Shown: positions 44,502 through 56,500 of the stretch, piece by piece
Position numbering within the stretch: position 1 is the stretch's first letter
Layout: each line of letters begins with the position of its first letter
Origin: Ariolimax columbianus
Taxonomy: Eukaryota > Mollusca > Gastropoda > Stylommatophora > Arionidae
Assembly (NCBI GenBank): GCA_036924085.1
Contig: JAVGWX010000013.1
Coordinates: forward strand, 43,157,675-43,221,674
Length of the DNA: 64,000 nucleotides
Reading direction: 5' to 3'
Notes under the pieces: generated by a model
What the model was told of the DNA's origin: nothing
The model's database searches: none
Seen by the model: the letters and a program-made list of their open reading frames with translations, nothing else
Program-made: the position numbers and the translations under genes

Positions 44502-47500
44502 GTATGTAGATCTCAATGGTATTCTTGTATGTATATCTCATTGGTTTTTTCTAAAGGAGTAATTCTGCAGGATCCTTCTTCTTCTTCGTACGCAGTCAGA
44601 CAGTAACCATTATTTTTTCGAAAAAAGCGGCGGTCATCCTGAGGCTGTCGCCACTGCCATAGAGCTTGTCTTGCAGTTCCACTGGTGATGGCCACATCTG
44701 CTCTCTCTGATCCTCGTATGTCGGGCAGTTCTGCAGCAGATGTTCAGCGGCCATTTTACCAGTACCGCACGGGCATTCGTCGGTACCACCTATCTTCAAT
44801 TTGTTGAATAGGTGGTACCTCAGTCTATTGTGGCCAGTGCGAAGTCTGAAGACAACGACCTGCTCTCTTCGGTTCAACTGGTAATAGGCATCGTTTTTGG
44901 TGTAACCAGTATGTTCGGTTTCCCATTTGGTCATGTATCTGGCTTTGATAAGCCGTTTTGACTCTTCGTACGTCATACTAGTATCTGTTTGTGGTAGTCT
45001 TGCACCTTCTTTTGCCAGTCTGTCTGCCTCCTCGTTGCCTTGGATGTTGCAGTGTGATGGGACCCACTGTACCACTACCCTTTTTGGTGCGGACTGCTGG
45101 CACAGTTTGCAGAGTGCTGCTCTTAAGTCATTAAGCTTAAGCTCAGTGTTTTTCTGGCTTTTTAGCGCTGTGACTACGGCGAGAGCATCTGTAAGCAGGA
45201 CTATATGGCTTTCATTTTCATTGTGTGTCACCATTTCTTCCACTGCCGTCCTCAGTGCCTCTGTCTCCGCTCTGAAATTGCTTGTGTACTTACCAGTAGC
45301 GAATGACAGTGTTATTTTTCTGCCATTTGGTAGGTTCAGGAATGCTCCTGCCCCTCCGTTCTGTGTAGTATTTGTTACAGAACCGTCAGTGTATGCATGG
45401 GTCCAGTCCATGCTTGGGTAGTTTTTCGATATAAAGCTTAGGGTAGTATCTCTCCTTTCTTTTTCATTCTCGCAGTTTTTGTTTCCAATACCTGGTAAAT
45501 TTTCTACCACCTCTGGAAATAAATCCTGCCTCCAGGTAGGTTTTCGTACAGTAGTGATGGGTTTTGGTGTTGTTAGTGCGTTTATGGGATCTTCGTGCAT
45601 CTTTGCTTTGGCTATTTCTGCAAATTTTCTCCGCTTTAGTTTCCCATTTCCCAAATTGTTTAGTCTCTGGTGCATTGGGTGGTCAGTCAGTCTTCAGAGT
45701 TTCTTTGACTGCAGCTGGGCTCTGCAGTTTCTTCTATCGGTCATGGATTGCAGTTTTGTAATCTTTTCAAGTTCTACAATTGGCGTTGACTTCATGCCTC
45801 CTGTTATAATTCTCATGGCTTGGTTTTGAAGTTTGCTAACTTTATCGAAGTTCGCCTTCGCTGCTGTTGTCCATGCCGCAATGCCATACTCGAGAACTGG
45901 TCTCACTCTTCCAGTGTACAGTTTCTTTAGTATGCCTTCGTCTGCTCCCCAGCTTGTGCCAGCAAGTTTCCTCATGATTGCTATTCTTTCTCTGGCTCTC
46001 ATTCGGTTTCTCTCGATCTGACTTTCCATGTCATGCGCCGATCAAATGTGACTCCCAGATAGGTTGGGTTGTCGTTTGGCTGCAGGAATTTGCCATTTAG
46101 ACTTAATTTGGTATTTTGGGGTTTTATTGAAAGCGAGAATATTGTGCATGTGGTTTTCTCCTCGTTTATTTTGACCAGCCATGAGTTCGCCCACTCTTCC
46201 AGCGATGTTAGGGCCTGCTGCATCCGATTTCTTGCTATGGTGAGATTCTTTTCAGAGGTCTACATAGCCAGATCGTCTGCAAACATTGAGCTATGGACTC
46301 TCCTTGGTATATTCTCTGTAATGTTGTTTATATATACCAGGAAGAGTGTGGGTGACAGTACTTCCCCTTGGGGTACTCCCTGCTCGAGTGTCACCTTTTT
46401 GCTCATCTGCCCTTGTACTTGGACTCTGGCCGTTCTTTGTTTGAGGTAGTGGTTGATCCACTTGTACATTTTCCCACAAACATCACTTCTTCTTAGCTTG
46501 ACTCTAAGTCCGTCTTTCCAGACTTTGTCAAATGCCTTTTCCAGATCCACCCAAACAGCTACTGTGTGTTTCTGTGCCTGGTAGGCATCTTCTATTTCTG
46601 CAGGATCCAAAGGGCGCCTCAATCATTCACAAATACAAGAGAAAAGGCAACCGGCAGGAATTCAACAATCATCGTGAAAAATCTCACAACTCTCCTTAGC
46701 AGACAGGATCCAGCACAACAAAGAAGTATATACAAGAGAAGTATCAGGAACAAAACCAGGCCCTGTACACCACATTTATTAATTTGACAAAGGCATTCGA
46801 TACAGTAAACAGAGGAGGGCCTATGGATGATTATGTCCAAGTTTGGCTGCCCCAACAAGTTCATAACTATGGTGAAACAGCGACATGAAATGGACAATGG
46901 AAAAATCTCTAAAACCTTCCAAGTAACAAACGAATTAAAATAAGGATGTGTACTTGCCCTGACCCTGTTCAGCATGATGTTTGCGGCTACGGTGACAGAC
47001 GCCTTCAGATCACTGGAGCTTGGTATACCCATAAAGTATCACACGGATGGCAAAAGCTACTCAATCTCAGAAGAATGAAGGACAAAATCAAAATGGCTAG
47101 CGATATTATCAGGGAACTTGTATTTGCTGACGATGGCGCTTTGAACAACAACTCAGAACTGAACATACAGGTGGGTGGAAATGGACTGGTTCTCTGCCGC
47201 ATTAGAAAATTTTGTCTGACCATAAATGCCAAGAAAACAGAGGTTATGTACCAACCAGCACCAGGCATACTGCACACAAAACCGGAGACTACAGTCAGCG
47301 GGCAGAAATGTCATAGACAAATTCACGTATCTTGGCAGCATGCTGTTGAGATCTGTTAGCCTCAATGATGAGGTGGCAAGCAGAATAGCAAGGGTCAGCA
47401 CAGCCTTTGGTAGAATGCATTCGATGGTGTGGGAACATTGTGGCATCAGCGTCAAAACCAAACTCAAAGTCTACCATGCCACTATCATTCCAACCCTACT

Positions 47501-50500
47501 CTATGCCTGCTAAAGCTGGACTGTATACTCTGGACATGCAAGGAGGTTAAACCACTTCTACACAGGTTGCCTGAGGCGAATATTCCACATCCGATGGCAA
47601 GATCATGTCACTGACTTCAATGTTCTCTCTCGAGGGCTGACATGCCCAGCATCCATTCAATGCTTGAAAAAGCTAGACTAGGATGAGCCGGACACCTCGT
47701 TTGTATATCAGACATATGGCTCCCAAAGAAGCTCCTCTACGGCGAGTTGAGGGAGGGATGGTGCGAGATGCTACTGGGGTAGTTGAGGGGCTTTAAGGCT
47801 GAGGACTACAAGCCACTTCGCGACTGCTGTTGCCACGTTGTGTGCTGGCTATGTTTGTTTATTTCACTCCCAACAGAAAAACAACATATGCCGTACCAGG
47901 GATTTGAACCGCTACCCTCCTTTTCGGCAGGCAGGCATTGAAACCATTCGGCCACACGTTCCTCGTATTTAATACTTCATCTAGAACCCAGATACATGAT
48001 TCTATATACTTCTTTTGCATCGTTTGTTCTCAAACTCCCACTACCAAACCCTGTAAAGGGCTTTGCAAGCAGCAGGATGTTGTCCGGAGAATAGAATACA
48101 TTGTGTTGTAGATTACAGCTTGATTGCAAGCACCTTTTGGTCTGACTTCAGCAGGCCTTTTTGAGTACCGGGTTAGTCTTCCCTCTTTAATCCCTTCTCC
48201 TTGGCCAGTCTGCTCTGTTGCAGCTTGTTATCTAGGACCATCGTGAGGAGGTGTAGAAGGGTCTTGGCAGCTCTGGTTCACTGGCCCTGATGCTAACAGT
48301 CAGTTTTGGGTCGCTGACCACTGCAGCTCATGCACTGCTCAGCATCTTTATCCCATTCTAAATACTATGTAGCATATAATAGCTGGAGCTTGAGTTATTC
48401 TTTAATAAACTTAGTCTCTAGTAGTAGTCCCTTTCAGTCATGAGTGACTAAAGGAATGATGCAACTGTGAAATGGTAACACTCTTTTTGGTTTTATTTTT
48501 CCTTGCAATGTTGGCGTTGCAATTCTCCATGTTGCAAGAGCTTCTTTTCATCCAACTTTAGGTGACCTGTCATGGTACATCGCCACTTTGGTCAGTCTGC
48601 ATCTTTGTCTTCCCAGGATGTGAGACTCATGTCCAGTGCCTTCATGTCTCGCTTACAAACATTTTTGTACCTAGCTGTGGCTTAGCCAAGTGTTCTTTTG
48701 CCATCCGTCAGCTGTCCATAGAGAATATCTTTGGGGATATGACCATCTTTCATGCGATGAACATAACCAATTCATCGTAGTCTTTGCTGCATAAGGAGAG
48801 TGTACATGCTTGAGAGATCAGTTCGAGAGTGCATCTCTACATTTGTTGCTCTGTCCCTCCACGTAATTCCAAAGATAGGTAGCAGGCGCAGTGCATAGAA
48901 GCTGTTAAGTTTCTAGTATGTTTAGTATATTTCATATTATATGTATCTAATTTAATATTGTGAATACAGTGATAGTGATAACATTTTACAAATAATTATA
49001 ACCATAATAAAAGCTAATGTTCGGGTAATTTATTTTATATAATGCCTGAATGTTCTTTAAATCTTGTTGAGTAGTACAGTGTTTATAATGTGGCTTAGTT
49101 ACATTTACTGCTTTAATTGAAACTCTTTTAACACTTTTATTCCTTTCAGGATACCACCAGAAACCTCAAGGATCTTGATCACATGTTAGATGATTACACA
49201 TCATTGGGACAGAACCAGAGATCTGCTATCGACAGAGTTTGTCATTTATAATATTTCAAGAGTGTTTCCCTAGCGATAATTAGAGAACTAAATTTGCTGA
49301 AATATTTAATTGACATTTAATTGCTTCATTTAATTATTTTGTCCATTGACATTCTTTGTAATACTTTTTTTTCCATGTGATGAAAAGTACTTATTATCAC
49401 CATATGTCCTTTTTCATTCTGGTAGTAGCATGGTGCCAATATTACAATTGAGCCTTCTGGCATGATGTCTGGATCAAAACATCTATGTGCTTTTGTGGAG
49501 GTGGTTTCTGTTAGATATTTTGAGGTTGCTAGCTTCACGTAATACCCTTCTTAGTTACCTATGCAAAGGTAGTGAGAAGTGGCTTATTTCCATCTTGTTT
49601 ATGAGGAATTATTTATTCTTACTTACTTACTTAGTCGCTCCTCTTCTACCGTGAGGTGTAGAGGTATTATTTATTCTACTCTTCTAAAACAAAGCTTAAG
49701 CGACCAGATTACAAACACACTACTATCTTGTACCTCTTGTTATCTTACTTTGCCTTGATGACGATGATGATGACAGCCCAAAGCCTACTGGACAAAAAGC
49801 ACATGTCCTCCTCAATTGTTGAGATGACGTCCAATCTCGTATAAAGTCTGTTATCTTAGAGGCATCATGATTGTGAAGGGGGGCTATGGACGCATCTTTT
49901 GAGTACTATCGAACAGGGGCAACACAGTGTGTCGGTGTCCCAGGATCGTCACCTTCTGCCAGGGACGTAAAATATTTGTCTGGGTCGGCTATCTCATCAT
50001 TATTCCGTCAGTTTTGCCAGCCCATCTGTAGGGATGGCATGTGTGGCATTCCCTGCCACCTGGAAGATTGTCACAAAGGGGTAGAGGTGCAATGTTCGCT
50101 GGTCTGTATCTTTTCTTTATCTATGGAAATAAATGATAGAGGACAAAAAGTAAAGAACGAGACAAGAATGCATTTCACCCATGAAGGGAGGATGAATTGG
50201 AGCAGCGGAGAGCATGTACCACTTGCTGGTGTGTTCTGCAGCTACACCTATAGGGTTCAACTTGATCCTCAGCTCCTTTGTCTGGCTCCTCTCCAAGGAC
50301 ATGTCCGGCTTTGGTGACCCTGCCAGGAGTAAAACTTCCGTCAGCATAGCTCCTTGAATCGTTGAGGCATGCAAGCTCTTCAACCTCAGCAAGGTAGGCT
50401 TATGTATGGAGAGTTACTTTGCCTTAATCTTCACTTTAGAGTGCCTAGATTGGCAAATATTTCATTACAAAAAAAACTTTCCTCTTTTAATGTCATGGCA

Positions 50501-53500
50501 ACAGTGACAGAGGAAGTTCTTGCAATGGTTGTTCATCATCACTGTTTTCTGACCCACTTAAACAATGTGGCACCAAATGGTTTAACAATTCATTGTATTA
50601 TTCATCAGCAGCACTTTATAGCCAAACAAACTCAACAAATTAGTGAGTGTAGTCATCAGTGCTATTAATAGAATCGACTCACAGGATTATTTAGTAAAAT
50701 GTGTAATGTCACTGATGATAAGCTTGAGCTTCCTTCCCTTTACACGATAGTAAGATATAAGGCATGTTCAAATGAAACCGAACCTACCTGCATCAAGCAA
50801 ACATACGTACGCTGCGCATGATGACGTCACTTCTGATGTATACAGCGCATACCAACCACCAAGTTTGCAAAATTTCATTATCCTTGGACATAATTTCCTC
50901 AGCAGACCATTGAAAACATGGCGGGTGTGATACGGAATCCATCCAGAGTTGCTCAGCGACCAGTGATTTGGTTTCTAACAGCTGAAGGATGTCAACCAGT
51001 TGACGTACGTATGTTCACTCACTTGGTGCAGTTAGGTCTGATTTCATTTGAACACGTCTCGTAGATGACTTTCTGAAAGCGATTGTTGGAATAGATTTTA
51101 AGCATTATTTTATACAATTGTGGAGTTTGTTGACTGAATGAAAGAACAGCTTAACATTGAAACTGAAATACTGCAAAATTATGTGACCTGTTTTTTAGGT
51201 ATATTTGCAAAGTTAAATGATGTTGTTCTTAACCCTTTACAGTCCGCTCAAATTTTGCAGAATTGTGTCTCTCAGTCCACATCTGTATGTCAAATAGTGT
51301 TTCAAAAACTATTTGTGACCTGAAGCATTCATTATAAAAATGTATATGAGTACGAAGCATTAAATGTCATTAATGACGAAGAGAAAAATATGGCCAAAAC
51401 AAAATTTAAAAATAAGATATACTTGTGATGCACTGATTATTTCTGCTTTAAATCCTTCAATGTCCTTACCAATCCCTATCTTCTGTGTCCCAGTCAAAGT
51501 CTGAATTGGACATGTATTGAATATCTGTAATCCAGATAGGTGATCAATTGTCTGATTTAATAATAAATCATCTCCTGTGCCTTGATGTCACAAATTTAAT
51601 TGAACGAAAAGAGAGACTTTAAAACATTAACCACACATGGAATCAATGGAATTTCGCAAATTATATGTTATACGAAAGATACTCATGCATTGAATGTCTG
51701 GTTATAATTTAGGTGGACTTCTTTTTCTTCTTCTTCTTCTTCGTTCTCAATCTCCCACTACCAAACCCTGAAAGGGCTTAAGTAGCTGAATGTAGTCCAG
51801 AGAACGGAATGCGTTGTGTCGTAGTTTACAGCTTGGCTGGGATATTTGCACCTTTCGGACCAACACATCTGACTTCAGCAAGCATTTTTTGAGTACCGGG
51901 TTAGCATTCCCTCTTCGATCCCTTCTCCTTTGCCAGTCTGCCCTGCTGCAGCCTGTTATCCAGGATCACCGCGTGGAGGTGTAGAAGGGTCTTGACAGCT
52001 TTGGTTCGCTGGCCCTGACGCTAGCAGTCATGCGCTGCTCAGCATCTTGATCCCATTTAGGTGGACTAACCTTCTAGAGTTTGCTGCTAAATAACAGTGG
52101 CCGATGATAGTGTTTCTATAACTATTTCATCCCAATTGTACTGAACACTATGTTTTACGTGCGTCTTAATCTTTCTGGACTGGAAAATGGCTAAGGTAGT
52201 TTTTTTTTAAAAAACATTTGTTTTGAAATGGGAACGCCAGCTCAGTTGGGGTTGAGAAACACTGACCTAAATACATTTTCCCCCCACTTTTAGTCACTTT
52301 ATTGATAGTCAATATTTATAATTAAATAATTGTATCTGTCATTTAACCAATGACAGCGATATGAATATTTTAAATGCATATATAAAAATGTGAGGTTTCT
52401 ATTTTTTAGATCCGAGGAGATTTAGATAGAACCCAGGATGATATCCATTATGAAAAACATAGAGGCCACATAATAGACAGAGACTATGGGGTGAGCAAAA
52501 TTGTGTTCTGCAGTATCTAATGTTCATTATGAAAGGTGTGAACCTGCCTGCCAGTGCCATTAGTAGGTATCGGGATCGAATAGCTCATCTTTGTAAGGGG
52601 GAAAAGTTAAAATTACTAGCATGCTGATGTCCCTGGTTCATACAAGTTATCTCCACCTCTACAAGCTGTAGACTGGAAACTGATACAGCAAGGATCCGAT
52701 CTAAAAGAGCTCTATCCATCCAGAAAGGGTGGGCTTCACTAGGTTAGAACCTGTCCAAGACACATCACTCACGTGACAAGTCTTCTTCTTCTTAGTTGTG
52801 CCCATCGTAAGTGATGATAGCGACATCATCAGGTGGTTTTTATCTTGATGATGTAACTTGCACTGTATTTGGATTATAGTGAGGAAGGAACTGCGCTGGT
52901 CACCAACCTCACTCTTTGGTCCAGAGCTACCTTGGGCCATTGGCAAGACATGTCAAGAGAACTGGAGGTAATTCAGGATGCAGGTACTCTGGTCCAACCT
53001 TGTTTGAGACCAGGGGTCGCTTCAAACCTGCAGGGCTCAAACTACACCGTTTCCATTCATTAACCAGCAAGGTTGTGCCCCTGCTATTTTAGGATGCTCT
53101 TTGTTTTCACATTCTTTTTTGGGATATATTAGGAAAAGGACGTTTGTTGGAGTTGTGTCATAGCTTATAGCAAAACTGGGATATCTGTGGCTTTTGGCCT
53201 GACAAATCTGATTTCTGCATAGTATTTTTGGGACTTGGTTTGCCTTCCCTCTTTGATCCCTAATCTCTTAGCTGGCTGCCTGGTTGCAGTTTGTTTCCAG
53301 GGCTGCCACTTGAAGGTGGACTAGGGTCTTGGTCAGTTATAGATCAGACCATGAGAATTATAACAGGAGGCATGAAGTCAACGTCGGTTGTAGAACTTGA
53401 TAAGATTAGGTGCTAGAAGAAGAAGAAGAAGAAGATCACTGACCTCGATAAAATAGCTAGCCATGAGTTGTTGGCTGCTGTCAGCTCATTCACTGTTGCA

Positions 53501-56500
53501 TCTTTGGCCTGGTTTTCTCATTCAATTTGCCATGCCTTATATAACATGTTCAACACTTGCATGCATAAAGTCTTGCTTTTGACTTGGTTCCTATATTCCC
53601 CAGAGTGACTCTGAAAACTATGGTACACCATCAGGAAGTCGACATAGGCGCAGATCTGCAGTGAGATTTGCTGATGACATGAATAGAGAACTTCATGGAA
53701 TACACCAGTCAGTGAGAGATTTATCTTCAGATCAGATGAAGTTAGAAGAAAGTTTTAATAAAGAAATGGACCGCAGAGAAAGGTGACATTTTACTATTTT
53801 ATGCTTTGCGCTGATTTTGGTTAAATCTGTTTTGTTCTATTCTGTTAAAAATTAACATCATTGCACTCCCGGCAGGTGCTCAGCCTCTCTTAGCAAATGA
53901 TGAAGAGCGAAGATACTGATGGTTCCTGTAGCTTGCTGGTTGTAACATATTCCTGCTTTGTCCTCTCAGACGCCCATCTAGGCTGGACCTACGGATAATT
54001 AAAAAATCCTGCATTCTGTGTATTGCTGATTTATCGACTGCAGTGTCTTTATCCAAAAGGTGGTTGTTAGTCGGTTAAAAATGTTACCTCGATTCATTGT
54101 CACTGGGGGTGCCCCTGAGGCCAGGATGTCTGCTCTTTAAAACCCCAGCATGGCCAGGATAGTAGATTCACACAAGTTCCCAGTGGTTCGAGGTCTATAT
54201 GTCAACTTTCCTCTCATGCCACAGTCAACCCTTCTGCACCTTCCCCAGCAAGGATTGAGAGTAAGAGACGATTACAACCTCATTAAAGAGGTCACAGATA
54301 TCCATCTCAAAGCAGAAGTCACAGCCTTTTTATTTTTTTAAAATTAATTTTGTTCATGTCGTGTCACTTAACAACAAGCCCATGCCGTCCCCTAGTCACA
54401 ACCTTAATCTCTATTCTGATACTGGACATTATTATCAAGTATGCACCGCTCCTCTCAGCAACAACCCTGCCTCTCACTCTAGCAGAGAAGCCCCAACTAG
54501 CTTTCTTACTAATGTAGCACAGAATCATCGGTATATATCACAGCTTTACAATCCTGGACATTTTAGTTATTAGTTGTTTTCATACAGCACCAGTTTCTGC
54601 ATTCTCTTCTGCAACGTGATAATGGCCCTGTGGTAGTCCTTCCTTCCTTCCTTCCTTCCTTCCTTCCTTCCTTCCTTCCTTCCTTCCTTCCTTCCTTCCT
54701 TCCTTCCTTCCTTCCTTCCTTCCTCCTTCCTCCCTTCCTCCCTCACTCACTCACTCACTCACTCACTCCCTGCCTGCCTGCTTCCTTCCTTCCCTCCCTC
54801 CTTTCTTGCTTCCTTCCTTTCTTTCTCTCCCTCTTCTTCTTCCTCCTCCTCCTTTTCTTCATTCTTCTGCATTCGTCCTGAACATGATGTTGTGTTGTAG
54901 TTTACAGCGAGGCAACAATATCTGCACGTTTTGGCCTGACACATCTGATTTCAGCTGTTGTTTTTGGGTACTGAACAAGGTTTTCTCTCCCACTGTGATC
55001 CTCATTCTCTTAGCCAGACTACACTAGTGCAGTCTGGTTCCAGGGCCGCCACTTGGAAACAGAGTAGAGTCTTGGTCAGCTCTGATTTGCTGACCTTGAT
55101 GCAAAAAGTCAGCTATGAACTGTTGGCTGCTGTCAGCTCATTCACAGTGCTGCATCTTTGGTCCTGTGTGCATATGACACTGCAACTGTTGTGAAAATGG
55201 TTAAGAAGTGTCACTTTAAAAACTAAATGGGCTTAACGCATTAGGCTCATCTGTTGTCAGTGATCCGGTGGCACCTGGCCATTAGCCTTATATAGCTCGA
55301 AAGTCTTGTGGATTTCCTACCCACTTTTAGTAGAAACCAGTATTATTCTCTCTAATACTAACACCACAGATGTGGAAGTAAAGTTTTATGCAACATGTTG
55401 TTGAATGCCAACAATGAGAAAGATTACTCTTTTGTGCCTTGAAAAGAGCTTTGAGTGGCGTGTTGCAGTAGCTTTCCTCACATCCTGAGCATGCTGATGA
55501 TGGGTCCTCCAGGCGGTTGTGCTATGCTTAACTTCATCTTTGTGTCACTCGATACTATGAGTATCACGTCGATCCCCCAACCTTTTTAGCCAGGCTGCCT
55601 TGAAAACAGTCCATTTCAGGGAGAACTACATAGAAGTAGAGTGAAGGTCGTGGTCAGTATATTTTACCTGACCCTAACATTGTCTGATCAGTATATTTTG
55701 CCTGACCAGACGTTAGTCTCTTCTCCCCTGTGCAACATAATTGTGTGTTCCTCTGTTCTCCATTTTTTCACTCTTAATATCTCGTCCAATAGACTTGAAA
55801 CTGACACAAAACGTTCACTTCAGGACATAAGCTCTACTCTGAAAGGAACTGCAGTTCTAGATCCTGTAAGTAGACAAACTATACAAGTATATGATAATGA
55901 TGAAAAATGTTGTTCAGTGTTGTAATAGAGGTGTCAAAGTCAATGGTGTGAAAGTTAATTCCATCAAATTTGCCGATGATCAAGCCATAGTGGAAGTATC
56001 AGTAGGACCATTGTGAATGCTACTTGAACAAATTAACAGCACAGCTAAAGAATTTGACATGAGTCGTTGGCTACTATTAGCTCATTCACCGTGCTACATC
56101 TTCAGCTCAGTGTACGATTCTATTTCGTAAAAGAGAGAAGCCCAACTTTTACCATGAGGGACACACTTGGCTGAAGAAGATTCTTCAAGACACTTGATTT
56201 ATATTATAATATATTAATCTAGAATCTCCAAGAGTTAATTGACCAGGGAAGCTGCTTAACAAGAAGAATATGACCAGGGATCTCAGATTATATATATATA
56301 TATATAAAATATCACGTGAAGTCAGTAAACACGTCACAAACTGATATGAGAATGCTGAAAAATGCAGTTGATAGTTTCTAAAGGTGTCATTAGGGGGCAG
56401 CAACATCCAGCTTTGTTTGTGATTACTTTATGCAGCAGATCATAGGTGTTGAATGCACGTGTGCTGTTTAGGTGCAAAATGGCGTCCTTGCTAACAGAGT

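Noticed and set aside
47895..47965. Possible tRNA gene on the minus strand
   Set aside because: Boxes A and B are good but the acceptor stem does not pair and a SINE-like body follows.
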